A stretch of 64,000 nucleotides of DNA from Paenibacillus marchantiae (GCF_028771845.1 NZ_CP118270.1:5952001-6016000); one strand, 5' to 3'; shown: positions 43,322-52,660, counted from the stretch's first letter. A program made the numbers and translations. Notes: generated from the sequence alone by a model not told the origin.

Positions 43322-43843
43322 TTGCCTAAATTCAGTTTAGATGAGAAATTGAAAGCCATTCATAGATATCAGAATGGTACTGAAGGAGTCAAAAGTATTG
43401 CAAAATCATTACGGATAAATCATGAAACTTTACGTATGTGGATTAGGCAATACGAATATCACGGCGTCAAAGCTTTTGAAAAGAGCTATACAGCTTACAC
43501 TAAGACATTTAAACTAGACGTACTCACCTATATAAACGAGAATGGGACGTCTCCAAATGAAGCTGCGGTCATTTTCAATATACCCTCTCCTAGGATTATT
43601 AGAAAATGGCGTATTCAATTCAATGAGGATGGAATGGACGGCCTGAAATCAAAGAAAAAGGGGCGTCCACTCATGAAAAATACGAACAAAAATATGACGA
43701 AGAAGCTAGAACCTGGCCATGAATCAGTTGAAGCTCTACAAGCTGAATTAGAACGTTTGCGTATGGAAAACGCCTATTTAAAAAAGTTGAATGCCTTAGT
43801 TCAAAACAAGGAAAAATCACCAAACAAGACAAAGCGCAAGTAG
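43322..43843 (+). CDS. IS3-family transposase OrfA
   Basis: A 173-residue DNA-binding protein with two helix-turn-helix domains (GVKSIAKSLRINHETLRMWIRQYE, and a second from about 66), then a C-terminal leucine-zipper-like coiled coil ALQAELERLRMENAYLKKLN. TTG 43322 is the likely start, after GGAGGTG. The -1 frame OrfB follows by ribosomal slippage near the GGAAAAATC stretch at 43810-43818, the standard IS3 arrangement. Confidence 0.9.
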   Translation: MPKFSLDEKLKAIHRYQNGTEGVKSIAKSLRINHETLRMWIRQYEYHGVKAFEKSYTAYTKTFKLDVLTYINENGTSPNEAAVIFNIPSPRIIRKWRIQFNEDGMDGLKSKKKGRPLMKNTNKNMTKKLEPGHESVEALQAELERLRMENAYLKKLNALVQNKEKSPNKTKRK

Positions 43844-43869
43844 TCTATGAATTAAGGCTTGAATTCCCG

Positions 43870-44682
43870 GTGGTTGCATTGCTAGCGTTCGCTGAAGTCC
43901 CACGTAGCACCTTCTATTACTGGGTGAAACAGTTTGACAAGCCCGATCTAGACGCAGACCTGAAACTCCTTATTCAATCCATTTACGAGGAACATCAGGG
44001 GCGTTATGGCTATCGTCGTATCCGTGATGAACTAGTTAATCGTGAACACCGAGTTAACCATAAAAAAGTACAGCGTATCATGAAAGAATTAGGCCTGAAA
44101 TCAGTAGTGCGTATGAAAAAATATCGTTCCTATAAAGGAACAGTGGGTAACATTGCACCAAACGTACTGGATCGTAACTTTCAAGCAGAAAAACCAAATG
44201 AGAAATGGGTTACCGATATTACGGAATTTAAGTTGTTTGGAGAAAAGCTTTATTTATCACCTGTTCTGGACTTATTTAACGGTGAAATTATCACGTACAC
44301 AGTAGGATCTCGCCCTACTTATTCATTAGTCTCCGACATGCTAAATAAAGCTTTTAAACGCTTATCCAACGAGGATGAGCTCCTCCTGCATTCGGATCAA
44401 GGCTGGCACTACCAGATGAAGCAGTATCAACATGCTTTGAAGGAACGGGCGATTATCCAGAGCATGTCACGCAAAGGAAATTGTTACGATAACGCAGTAA
44501 TGGAGAACTTCTTTGGCATTATGAAGTCAGAATTTCTCTATCTTAATGAGTTTGAAAGTCTAGATGACTTCAAGCAAGAACTAGCACAATACATCGATTA
44601 CTACAATGACAAACACATTAAGTCAAAATTAAAAGGCATGAGCCCGGTACAATACCGAATTCATGCCATACAGGTTGCATAA
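43870..44682 (+). CDS. IS3-family transposase OrfB (DDE integrase domain)
   Basis: In -1 frame to OrfA; the shared frame is open from about 43812, giving a fusion OrfAB. Contains HTH_21 (YEEHQGRYGYRRIRDEL) and the rve catalytic core: first Asp in WVTDITEFK, second in LLHSDQGWHY, Glu in FFGIMKSEFLY. No stops or gaps; complete. Confidence 0.93.
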   Translation: MVALLAFAEVPRSTFYYWVKQFDKPDLDADLKLLIQSIYEEHQGRYGYRRIRDELVNREHRVNHKKVQRIMKELGLKSVVRMKKYRSYKGTVGNIAPNVLDRNFQAEKPNEKWVTDITEFKLFGEKLYLSPVLDLFNGEIITYTVGSRPTYSLVSDMLNKAFKRLSNEDELLLHSDQGWHYQMKQYQHALKERAIIQSMSRKGNCYDNAVMENFFGIMKSEFLYLNEFESLDDFKQELAQYIDYYNDKHIKSKLKGMSPVQYRIHAIQVA

Positions 44683-44812
44683 AAATATTTGTCTAACTTT
44701 AAGGGGTCACTTCAATCAACGTCTGGTTTTATTTTTGCCTTTTACTTTACACCACACTCTTTCAAAGCCAAGGCATTTCTCCATCAAGACCTTTCTCATT
44801 CATAGTCCGTCG

Positions 44813-45295
44813 TTATTTCACCACAAACTTTACTCGTGTTCCATCCGGATATGTACTTAGCTGGTTTCCCACCCATGAGCCTGCACCACGATTATCTTTG
44901 GGACTAATATATTGGATATCCGCACCCGCTCCGCCTTCCGCACACATCGCCATTGGCCATTCATCCCGATCTTTCCCCTTTTTGACCGGAACACCTTTGA
45001 GGGACAAATCCCGATTACCTTCAGCTCCACTGCGATCAATGGTGCATACATCCGAATGTCCTGCCTTGATGGCCTTCTTGATATGATTGGCCGTTTCGGG
45101 ATAGCGCTCGGCCGGGAATGTGATGGTATGATCTACGCTCCCCTTGCTTCCTCCAAATTGGGACGGTATATCCAGAGACCATTCTCCCCCAACCCATGCA
45201 TAGAGAGCTACCATTAACATGGCCACCAGCGTCAATATCTGCTTTTTAAATCGTTGCTTGCCCTTGCTCCTTTTACTTCTGCGTCTTTTACTCAT
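44813..45295 (-). CDS. nucB: NucA/NucB-type secreted or sporulation nuclease
   Basis: A 160-residue protein with a basic start and one membrane or signal helix (about 19-36). The C-terminal DNase domain has CTIDRSGAEGNRD, DEWPMAMCAEGG and GAGSWVGNQLS, the NucB motifs. In B. subtilis NucB is secreted during sporulation and digests DNA of the dead mother cell. Start ATG 45295 follows GGGGGAGA. It lies directly after the IS element, which did not disrupt it. Confidence 0.9.
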   Translation of the reverse strand: MSKRRRSKRSKGKQRFKKQILTLVAMLMVALYAWVGGEWSLDIPSQFGGSKGSVDHTITFPAERYPETANHIKKAIKAGHSDVCTIDRSGAEGNRDLSLKGVPVKKGKDRDEWPMAMCAEGGAGADIQYISPKDNRGAGSWVGNQLSTYPDGTRVKFVVK

Positions 45296-45365
45296 GCTGT
45301 TTCTCCCCCATTCAACACTTGCATTATACCAGAACGCCAGTTCGCTAAACAATATAAAAAAACAT

Positions 45366-45400
45366 AAAAAAACAGCCGACACTTCCCGGCTGTTCGTTCT
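45366..45400 (-). terminator. terminator after the LOV kinase gene
   Basis: ACAGCCGGGAAGTGTCGGCTGT stem (arms ACAGCCG/CGGCTGT) followed by TTTTTTTATG on the minus strand. Confidence 0.8.
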
Positions 45401-45407
45401 GTATAGA

Positions 45408-46556
45408 CTACCCTACGTTAGGAATCGCCTGTTGTCGAAGTAAAGGCAAGGTTACCTCAAACTTCGTACCTTTCCCCTCGGTACTCTCCACCGAAATTTG
45501 ACCATCCATCAATTCGAGCAACTCTTTGCAGATGGTGAGTCCAAGTCCGCTGCCGCCAAATTTGCGTGCATGAGAGATGTCTGTCTGCGTGAATGCTTCA
45601 AACAATTGATTGATTTTATTATCTGGAATGCCAATGCCGGTGTCATGTACAGTGAATACCAGAATAACGGTATCCCCTCGCCGCTCCTCAACGTCCATCT
45701 GTAATTGCACTTCACCTTGTTCCGTGAATTTAATGGCGTTGCTGAGCAGGTTATCCAGCACTTGTCGGAGACGCAGAGGATCACCTGTGAGTACATCAGG
45801 AGTAGTCAGATCCGCATGACAGAGCAAGCGAATTTGTTTATTCTGCGCCGCAGGTTCATGCGTTTTAATAATCTGTTGAATCAGCTTCAACGGCTGAAAT
45901 TCGATTTGCTCCACTCTCATTTTCCCTCTGCCCAGCTTGGCCATATCAAGACTATTGTTGACAATGTTCAGAAGAGCCTCCCCTGACTGACGCGCAAGCT
46001 CCAGGTACTCTTTTTGCTCCTCACTGTTGTCACCCATGCCCACAAGTTCGATCATGCCCATAATCCCGTTCAGCGGCGTGCGAAGTTCATGGTTCAGCTT
46101 CCCAATGAACTCCAGCTGTCCCCTACTGTTCATTTCTGTCAGCGAAGCTGCCATACGTAACTGCTGCTCAGCATATTTTCGCTCCGAAATATCGTATTGA
46201 ATCCCTACAAAAAACAAACATTCCCCTGAATCATCGAAAATCGGATCAATATTCAGTTCATTCCAGAATTTCTGTCCATGCTTCGTATAGTTTAGAATCT
46301 CTGTCTTGATCGACTGACGCTTCTTCAATGCTTCGCGAATTTTCTGTACGGTTTCCGGATCCGTATCCGGCCCTTGCAGGAACCGGCAATTCTGTCCAAT
46401 CGACTCTTCCGCACTATATCCGGTTAATTCACTAAAATATTCATTTACATACATTAGCGGAAAATCAGGCAAGGTAGCATCGACTACGGTCACGGAAGAT
46501 TTAATCTTAGAAATTATAAATTCCCATTGTATAGCGAGTTGATTGTATTTAGTCAT
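45408..46556 (-). CDS. LOV-domain histidine kinase (blue-light sensor)
   Basis: A 382-residue soluble kinase. Residues about 18-125 are a PAS domain of the LOV type: GQNCRFLQG at 55-63 has the FMN-adduct Cys57, and NELNIDPIFD and FVGIQYDISERK follow. Then the dimer helix with His156 in NHELRTPLNG, and the ATPase with NLLSNAIKF, DTGIGIPD and GGSGLGLTI. No response regulator gene adjoins it. Blue-light signalling, as with YtvA, is the inference; stress or sporulation links are unproven. Confidence 0.9.
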   Translation of the reverse strand: MTKYNQLAIQWEFIISKIKSSVTVVDATLPDFPLMYVNEYFSELTGYSAEESIGQNCRFLQGPDTDPETVQKIREALKKRQSIKTEILNYTKHGQKFWNELNIDPIFDDSGECLFFVGIQYDISERKYAEQQLRMAASLTEMNSRGQLEFIGKLNHELRTPLNGIMGMIELVGMGDNSEEQKEYLELARQSGEALLNIVNNSLDMAKLGRGKMRVEQIEFQPLKLIQQIIKTHEPAAQNKQIRLLCHADLTTPDVLTGDPLRLRQVLDNLLSNAIKFTEQGEVQLQMDVEERRGDTVILVFTVHDTGIGIPDNKINQLFEAFTQTDISHARKFGGSGLGLTICKELLELMDGQISVESTEGKGTKFEVTLPLLRQQAIPNVG

Positions 46557-46750
46557 GCTTCCTCCTTCATCTCACCAAACTTTGTTGTGTTGAGTTCATG
46601 CTCCTAATGCAGCTATCGATAACCCGATGGTATGTGATTATATAAAAACAATATAATTAATTGTAACATAGTTATTCAAGCCATGTGTTCCTTGGGTAAT
46701 ATCTGAATAATACATTCACAAAACTTATCATCTCATCAGGAGGGTCACTC

Positions 46751-46819
46751 ATGAAATTTTTATTAATCGTTATTATTATTATTTTGCTTGTTTTCTTCTT
46801 CTCCAGACGTAAGCGTTAA
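46751..46819 (+). CDS. 22-residue membrane peptide
   Basis: MKFLLIVIIIILLVFFFSRRKR: one helix and a basic end, after the strong ribosome site AGGAGGG. Too short for usual callers; similar micro-peptides occur in Bacillales. Function unknown. Confidence 0.5.
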   Translation: MKFLLIVIIIILLVFFFSRRKR

Positions 46820-46859
46820 TTTTGAGCGGGTCGTGTAAAATGAGGAAGGAAGATCGGGT

Positions 46860-47048
46860 ATGAGAACCCTCTTTTTTATATTCATGACACTTTGTATCAT
46901 TAATTTGTGCTTCCCGAAATTTGGCTGGTACTTGCGTTATGGCTGGATTTCTCGGGGAGAGGCTGAGCCCAGCAGACCGTATATGGCGATGACCAGAATG
47001 ACCAGTCTGTTGATGCTGCTTATCGCTTTTACGCTCGTTGTGGCTTGA
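46860..47048 (+). CDS. DUF6199-like small membrane protein
   Basis: A 62-residue protein with two helices and the central FGWYLRYGWISRGEAEPS segment, which recalls DUF6199. AAGGAAGA precedes the ATG. Function unknown. A terminator follows. Confidence 0.6.
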   Translation: MRTLFFIFMTLCIINLCFPKFGWYLRYGWISRGEAEPSRPYMAMTRMTSLLMLLIAFTLVVA

Positions 47049-47071
47049 ATTATAGAAACCAGAACGGCAGC

Positions 47072-47098
47072 TATCCCTTGGGACAGCTGCTTTTTTGC
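47072..47098 (+). terminator. terminator after the DUF6199-like gene
   Basis: GCAGCTATCCC-TT-GGGACAGCTGC stem followed by TTTTTT. Confidence 0.8.
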
Positions 47099-47192
47099 TG
47101 CTTCAATGACGGGAAAATGACAACTTTGTTTGTGGTGCGTTTGCAACGATACCCGTAATATATAATTATCGTTGTGGAAAGGACACCTTAGC

Positions 47193-48395
47193 ATGAACAT
47201 CGCATTTTATCCATATTGGGCTGCCAAAACGCTGCTTTCTCTCATTAATGTTATATATATCATGGTTATCACGACGTTTATTTACGGTCAGACCGGGTCT
47301 GTCCTTTACGCTGCGCTGTTTCCATTCATTCAAATGTCAGCTCGTATCGTCGCAGGGTTCACTGCACCACTGCTTGTGAACCGTTTCGCATTCTCCAGGC
47401 TGATTATTAGCATTCCTTTAGCCAAAACATTGATGATAACCGGAATCGCCATCGCATTTACCGATCTCACTGCTCACATTCCTCTTCTGCTTGTGGGAAT
47501 AGCGATCCTCTCGTTCCTGGACGGATGGGAATCTCCATTAATAAACACATTAACTCCACGATTGGTTCAAGGAGAAGATCTGGTGAAGGCGAATAGTTTT
47601 CTCTCATTCTCTACTCAGACCGTGACGATCATTGGATATGCGATGACAGGATTCATCGTTATGCACTGGGGGGCTTCACAAACATTCTGGGCGGCTACAA
47701 GCTTATCCTGGGCTGTCCTGCTTCTAATGATTACGATCAGTTCACTTACCCGCGATATGCAGGAAAAAGTCGAGAAATCCACTTCCAGATGGGATGTATT
47801 AAGGGAAGGTTGGCTTATCCTTTGGAAAAATCGATCGTTGCGCCTGATAACGTTCATGGATCTGGTTGAAGGTCTTGCTGGCTCCATCTGGATCGGTGCT
47901 ATCACGCTTGCTTTTGTGAAAGAAGCTTTGGGCCAAGAGGAAGGTTGGTGGGGACTTATCAACTCCAGCTATTCTGCCGGCACCATTCTTGGGGGAATTC
48001 TGGCCATCGCCTTGGCCACTCGCATACAAAAGCACTTGATCTCCAGTATGGCCATAGGTTCTCTTCTCTTCAGCTTACTGACCATCGCATACGGTTTAAA
48101 CAGCCTTCCTTGGCTTGCTCTGGTATTGTGTATGCTTATGGGTCCTGCTTATCAAATCCGCGATATTGCTCAGCAGACGGCTTTTCAGACCCGTGTGCCC
48201 ATCGAATCACTGACCAAAGTAAACGCAGCACATGGAATTATTCTCTCAGCTTCCATGAGCATATCTATGGTAATCTTCGGTCTGATTGCTGATCAAATGG
48301 GGATTCGGCTAGTATATTTGATTGGCGGTGCCTTATTCATCGTATCCTCCCTGTGCTCTTTCCGGTTAAATCGAATTAAAGAGCAAAATGATTGA
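47193..48395 (+). CDS. MFS transporter
   Basis: A 400-residue facilitator with about twelve helices; unusual in that the first helix starts almost at the N-terminus. No antibiotic-type signature is clear; it resembles the MFS_3 type linked to macrolide efflux and siderophore export. AAAGGA is 9 bases before ATG 47193. Substrate unknown. Confidence 0.85.
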   Translation: MNIAFYPYWAAKTLLSLINVIYIMVITTFIYGQTGSVLYAALFPFIQMSARIVAGFTAPLLVNRFAFSRLIISIPLAKTLMITGIAIAFTDLTAHIPLLLVGIAILSFLDGWESPLINTLTPRLVQGEDLVKANSFLSFSTQTVTIIGYAMTGFIVMHWGASQTFWAATSLSWAVLLLMITISSLTRDMQEKVEKSTSRWDVLREGWLILWKNRSLRLITFMDLVEGLAGSIWIGAITLAFVKEALGQEEGWWGLINSSYSAGTILGGILAIALATRIQKHLISSMAIGSLLFSLLTIAYGLNSLPWLALVLCMLMGPAYQIRDIAQQTAFQTRVPIESLTKVNAAHGIILSASMSISMVIFGLIADQMGIRLVYLIGGALFIVSSLCSFRLNRIKEQND

Positions 48396-48398
48396 ATC

Positions 48399-48427
48399 AA
48401 AAAAAGACGAGCACATATCTGCTCGTC
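48399..48427 (-). terminator. terminator after the DUF1904 gene
   Basis: AGACGAGCA-GATATG-TGCTCGTCT stem followed by TTTTTTTG on the minus strand. Confidence 0.8.
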
Positions 48428-48467
48428 TCTGCTGCATCCGAACATCATCGGTGCAGCCATTTTATTC

Positions 48468-48797
48468 TCAATCCAATCGGTAATCTGTCAACGGCTTGCC
48501 TTGTTTATAATACAGCGCTGGTGACAGTATATTGAAGAAAATATGCACATCAGGCAAATCCGCTTCTTCCAAAATAACCTGCATTGAGGAAGCGATACGA
48601 TTATGAATCTCCTGATCACGTTGGAACATCAAGATCTCTACTGAAGCCGGAGAAGGAGTAAGGGCTTGTACGTCATGACGTTCTGCCTTCATTCTCTCCC
48701 GCGGGATATTGGTAATCAACGCAAATTGCTCAGTGATGCGAGGTACAACTTCCTCCAGCTGAGGTCCTGTGAATCCTTTAAAACGAATAAACGGCAT
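48468..48797 (-). CDS. DUF1904 family protein
   Basis: A 109-residue soluble protein starting MPFIRFKGF, a DUF1904 mark; the family is thought to share the tautomerase-like fold. The rest (ITEQFALITNIPRERMKAE, FNILSPALYY) fits. GAAGGGA precedes ATG 48797. Function unknown. Confidence 0.75.
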   Translation of the reverse strand: MPFIRFKGFTGPQLEEVVPRITEQFALITNIPRERMKAERHDVQALTPSPASVEILMFQRDQEIHNRIASSMQVILEEADLPDVHIFFNILSPALYYKQGKPLTDYRLD

Positions 48798-48968
48798 TGC
48801 TATCCCTTCAATCTCTATTATTAGTCTCTTATGTGATTTTAAGCACATTGTTTTCGGTTGTCAAATCTCTTTCATCATATCATTTTTTTCATAGAAACGC
48901 AGAAAAGCCCCGCTGAAGTCTCAGCGGAGCATACACGCAACCAGGGTCTCACCTTGTTCTACAGCGGC

Positions 48969-49091
48969 TTACAGCCAGAAAGATTTAGTGATGATTACGA
49001 GCAGGATGAAGAGTACGAGAATTGCGCTTGTGGAAGTCCATCCGCCAAATCCACCAACATTGCCGCCACAACCGTATCCAACTTCACTCAT
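48969..49091 (-). CDS. YjcZ-type sporulation peptide
   Basis: A 40-residue peptide with a Gly-rich N-terminus (VGYGCGGNVGGFGGW) and one helix AILVLFILLVIITKSF. AAGGAGG precedes the ATG. Close to the 29847-29978 copy in its helix. Confidence 0.85.
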   Translation of the reverse strand: MSEVGYGCGGNVGGFGGWTSTSAILVLFILLVIITKSFWL

Positions 49092-49207
49092 TTGATTGGC
49101 CTCCTTTGAATTTCAAGGTATGCCATAACATATGTCGATTCTAACATGAATGACCGGGCTATACGGCAAGCTAACCGGCCCAATCATTGTGTATTCTGTT
49201 AGTTGAA

Positions 49208-49888
49208 TTATGCCGAAGGAATGACTTGGATGTTGATGTTCACATCATTTCCTGATACTTCACGATAGAAGTCTGCTGTATTTTGCTTCTCCAGGACAAT
49301 CAAACGAGTACGTGTATCGTTTCTGGACGCCAAAACCACTTGGCCATCCGGGGCAATACAATAAGCGATTGGAATTGAAATTTCACTGTTACGATATGAA
49401 CCGTCCGCATGGCTGGTCCCCATAACAATGCATTGATTTTGTATCGCCATCTGCCGCGCTTCTTCAACCCACTCTGTATACTGCTCTTCACTGAACATCC
49501 CCACACCAATGGAATGCATAATCAAATCCACTCTGCCAATATTCTCGTTGCGAAATCCTTGCAGTACCAGTTCGTCACATAACAATGTGCTTATGGTCCA
49601 GTCCTGTTCCTTAACTACCTCAGCAGCGGTATACTTCGCTTTCTCCAATACAGTCTCCCCAGCCTTGTTAATAATGATCGCACGGTCCTTGGGACGTTCA
49701 TCCAACCTGCGATGACCTGATACAATCATCGTTCCATATACAGCCGCCAGACGGCTAGCCTCTTCCACGTTCTGATTCAGATAGCCTTCAGGAAAGAACA
49801 ACACATCCGCTTCTGGATGTTGTTTCAATTCCGCTTCCAGCTGCAGCAATTGTTGTTCCAACCTGGGTTGTCCAATAATAATCTTCAA
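49208..49888 (-). CDS. nitrilase-superfamily carbon-nitrogen hydrolase
   Basis: A 226-residue amidase-type protein. The triad is visible: Glu34 in FFPEGYLN, Lys83 or Lys85 in VLEKAKYTAAE, Cys104 in STLLCDELV. Likely cleaves C-N bonds of small amides, substrate unknown. It is shorter than most nitrilases. A hairpin lies just downstream of the neighbouring gene. Confidence 0.85.
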   Translation of the reverse strand: MKIIIGQPRLEQQLLQLEAELKQHPEADVLFFPEGYLNQNVEEASRLAAVYGTMIVSGHRRLDERPKDRAIIINKAGETVLEKAKYTAAEVVKEQDWTISTLLCDELVLQGFRNENIGRVDLIMHSIGVGMFSEEQYTEWVEEARQMAIQNQCIVMGTSHADGSYRNSEISIPIAYCIAPDGQVVLASRNDTRTRLIVLEKQNTADFYREVSGNDVNINIQVIPSA

Positions 49889-49910
49889 CGTTTATCCCCC
49901 ATTCATGAAT

Positions 49911-49952
49911 AAAAGCCGGTTCATACCTGTATCAGGTATGAAACCGGCTTAA
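49911..49952. terminator. two-way terminator
   Basis: AAGCCGGTTTCATACCTG-ATAC-AGGTATGAACCGGCTT-type stem followed by TTTATT. Confidence 0.8.
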
Positions 49953-50059
49953 AGGTTGTACAGGCAGGATTCCTGCTCACCGCACTTCGCTTCAAGAGTA
50001 ATTGTCTTTGGCATATCGTTACGTCTAACAATTACTTTTACAGTTTAAATGATATGTAG

Positions 50060-50230
50060 TTAGGAATTTCTGTGTTCAATTCTATCATAAATCTCCTGCC
50101 CGTCATAACCTCGATCTGTAGCTATATCTTTGGCAAAAAGTACCATATCACCAGTCGCAGCTGAATTTGCGCCCAACGCTCCCACAACCGCCGCAAGTGG
50201 ATACAGCAAAATGGTCAGAACCTTCTTCAT
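50060..50230 (-). CDS. small secreted or membrane protein
   Basis: A 56-residue protein with one hydrophobic segment (VLTILLYPLAAVVGALGANSAA) and a charged tail. GAGGAG precedes ATG 50230. Function unknown. Confidence 0.5.
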   Translation of the reverse strand: MKKVLTILLYPLAAVVGALGANSAATGDMVLFAKDIATDRGYDGQEIYDRIEHRNS

Positions 50231-50311
50231 GCACTCATCTCCTCTTCCGTATACAGGAAATTTTTGTGTGATCATCCTAATAATACGATGAAAAGAAGTA
50301 AGTTTCAATCT

Positions 50312-51868
50312 TTATAGACACTCGAAGCTTTTCAACAAATCTATTGCTTCCTCATGATCAGGTTCCAAAGCCAGTACTTTCCGTGTGTAAGCCAGTGTTT
50401 CTCCTTCCAGTTCAAGTTCATAACAACACACAGCCAAGTCGTACAGCACAGCTGAGTTCTGTTTTCTCGAATCAGTACCTAACGACAGCTCCAGAAATCG
50501 CTTGGCGTCCTCATACATATACATCCCATATAACAGCTGACCTACAAGAAACGCCACATCTCCTAGCCGCTCCATTACATAATATGAAGACCACATGATG
50601 TGGATTCCAGACTGAATATCAAGCATTTCCTCATCGCTTGCATCCGGTAGAAGGTTCGAAATCCGGTTGGCACTATGAATCAAAAACTCAGCATCATATC
50701 CGCCCAGACGCCAGAATGGTATAATCTGCTTCAGTTCCATCCGCTCTACCTGATGATCCATCCATTCTTTCATACTAAAGAAATCATCGGGTCCAAAACG
50801 TTCAACAAATCGGTGATACGCCAGTCGAGTGTTTATGTACCCCAATGGTTCGTCCACCATCAACATACATCCAACGTTCAGATCTTTATAATGATGTGTT
50901 GTGAAACGAGTGTGGGCTCCTTGCTGTTCCAATACATATTGAATGGCATGATAATTTGCCGTTAAAGAAAAACTTCCATGAAGTACGAATTCAGGAGGCT
51001 CGGCAAACTTCCAGTTGTCCAGTCGATGGTCACCTTTGTCCGCAGTAATTAACACATATCCTGAATCTGATAACCTATTCAATCGTTCGAGACAGGACAG
51101 ACCGATTGCCGGGAACATAATGTGCGAATCCTCCAACTCTTCCTTGTACAGAGCGATAAGCCCTTGATACGGATAGTCTTCTGCACTGTACTCAGGTGCA
51201 CGGCGGTATTCATAACTCAGTATCATGTTTTTCAGCAACTCGGCAGGCTCCGAATGAAGAGCAGATTCTGGAGATTGGAGGAGTATGTCACACTCATATA
51301 TCTCACCCTCACCGACATAAATTAATTCCTGTGGAATGCTGTCAAAAAAGTAATTGGCAATCAACAGCAAAGGTTGCTTCAGATCGCCCGGTCGAATAAC
51401 TGTATCCGCCACTACCAGATTCAACTCGGTGTCCTGTATCGCGTCAAAACGTGCGAAATCCAGTATTCCTTGGTCAATAAAGGATTGCATGGACGGATGC
51501 TCTCTCCAGCCCAATACATTATCTTCGACCAGATCGGTCATTACATATCGAAAAGCTGGCAGCTGCACGCCTGCAAAATCTTTCAACTCTGTCAGTTTGA
51601 ACAGAATTTGGTGCGCCAAGCGGCCTACGCCCGCTCCAAGTTCCAGAATGGTTACTGTCTCGGCCGTCTTTCCTTTGCTGGCGAGATCTTGAAGAAAACC
51701 AAAAATCATCTCGGCATACGCCATTGCAATCATGGGGTTACTCGTAATATATTGCGGAACCTGATTCTCGGTCCAAGCGTGCAGCCCTTTCTGTTCATAA
51801 TATGCCCGCTGCCAGTCCCATACCGGAGCTTCACTGAAGCGGAATCGTTGTCCTTCGTTTTGCATCAT
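50312..51868 (-). CDS. MidA-like methyltransferase with C-terminal TPR
   Basis: A 518-residue soluble protein. ILELGAGVGRLA near 74-85 is the SAM motif I, and ANYFFDSIPQELIYV near 169-183 matches the MidA/NDUFAF7 (DUF185) methyltransferase pattern. The last 90 residues (about 430-518) look like TPR helices (AVLYDLAVCCYELELEGETLAYTRKVLALEP). In mitochondria MidA acts on complex I; in bacteria the target is unknown. The fusion is unusual. Confidence 0.75.
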   Translation of the reverse strand: MMQNEGQRFRFSEAPVWDWQRAYYEQKGLHAWTENQVPQYITSNPMIAMAYAEMIFGFLQDLASKGKTAETVTILELGAGVGRLAHQILFKLTELKDFAGVQLPAFRYVMTDLVEDNVLGWREHPSMQSFIDQGILDFARFDAIQDTELNLVVADTVIRPGDLKQPLLLIANYFFDSIPQELIYVGEGEIYECDILLQSPESALHSEPAELLKNMILSYEYRRAPEYSAEDYPYQGLIALYKEELEDSHIMFPAIGLSCLERLNRLSDSGYVLITADKGDHRLDNWKFAEPPEFVLHGSFSLTANYHAIQYVLEQQGAHTRFTTHHYKDLNVGCMLMVDEPLGYINTRLAYHRFVERFGPDDFFSMKEWMDHQVERMELKQIIPFWRLGGYDAEFLIHSANRISNLLPDASDEEMLDIQSGIHIMWSSYYVMERLGDVAFLVGQLLYGMYMYEDAKRFLELSLGTDSRKQNSAVLYDLAVCCYELELEGETLAYTRKVLALEPDHEEAIDLLKSFECL

Positions 51869-52017
51869 TGGTTGAAAACCTGCTTTCCATTCATAATTTC
51901 ATCGACATTTCGGACTTTCTATTCCATGTTCTCATAGACCGTTCCCTTAATCTCTAACGCATTATATCATAAACGATGACTGATCCAATGAAGTGCTAAA
52001 CCACACTCCTGTAAAAT

Positions 52018-52051
52018 AGAAAAAACCTACCTTTCTCAAGGCAGGCAATGC
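52018..52051 (-). terminator. terminator after the 52107-52529 gene
   Basis: GCCTGCCTT-GAG-AAAGGTAGG stem followed by TTTTTTC on the minus strand. Confidence 0.65.
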
Positions 52052-52106
52052 TCGTTAATACATTTATGCTCCATCTATAACGAACTGTTGGCAAGGGCGC
52101 TCAACG

Positions 52107-52529
52107 TTAGTCCGAATATACCGCTCCATCAAAGTTCTCAGGGCCTACACGGATCGTACCCAGCAAGTTAGAGCTGATAAATGCAGTGTACGTCAACTGA
52201 GGTGTTATTGGTGGATTGAAATCATCCGCAGAGAACGTAATGACCTGAGGAGCCAGAATGCTCAAGCTGAACGTAGACGTTGCAGAATAGATGACAGGAT
52301 CCGTTGCTAAGGTTCCTCTGACAATTGTTATCGTTACACCTACGAGGGCTAATGGAAGCTGCACTGATACAGTTCCTTTGAATTGTACCCGTGGGTTTGC
52401 ACCAGCACCAGCTGTTTGCAGACCAATCTGACCAAACAGTTGAGGAGTATTGATTACGAGGATCGGGATAGCAATGGAGTTCGCCAAACTCGCATTCTGC
52501 GATGTTCTAGCATCAAGAAATTGACTCAT
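52107..52529 (-). CDS. probable spore-surface or exosporium-type protein
   Basis: A 140-residue beta-rich protein without a signal peptide: VQFKGTVSVQLPLALVGVTITIVRG and TYTAFISSNLLGTIRVGPENFDG resemble the C-terminal TNF-like modules of Bacillus exosporium proteins, though the match is by eye only. AAGGAGGT precedes ATG 52529. It may be part of the outer layer with the 53052-54676 genes. Confidence 0.55.
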   Translation of the reverse strand: MSQFLDARTSQNASLANSIAIPILVINTPQLFGQIGLQTAGAGANPRVQFKGTVSVQLPLALVGVTITIVRGTLATDPVIYSATSTFSLSILAPQVITFSADDFNPPITPQLTYTAFISSNLLGTIRVGPENFDGAVYSD

Positions 52530-52623
52530 GAAATCTACCTCCTTCTGTCGGGGATATGATAGTATATGTGAGATTTGAGATATGGCATGGACAGACACTG
52601 ATATTTAGAAAAAAGGGCATATG

Positions 52624-52660
52624 AAAAAGACACTGCCCGTATTGCTACGGTAGTGCCTCT
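52624..52660 (-). terminator. terminator before the coiled-coil membrane gene
   Basis: GGCACTACCGTA...TACGGGCAGTGTC stem followed by TTTTTC on the minus strand. Confidence 0.65.

Larger units (their letters stand above)
43271..44714 (+). mobile_element. IS3-family insertion sequence, IS150 group, 1444 bp
   Basis: Two overlapping transposase frames are bounded by imperfect inverted ends: TGAACTGCACCCCATTTGTTAG on the left and the complement of TGAAGTGACCCCTTAAAGTTAG on the right, about 20 bases. The four bases ATCA occur on both sides (43267-43270 and 44715-44718) as target duplication. Both frames look intact, so the copy may be active. Confidence 0.92.

Noticed and set aside
52107..52529. 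collagen-like BclA protein
   Set aside because: No Gly-X-Y repeats are present; only a loose resemblance to exosporium C-terminal domains.
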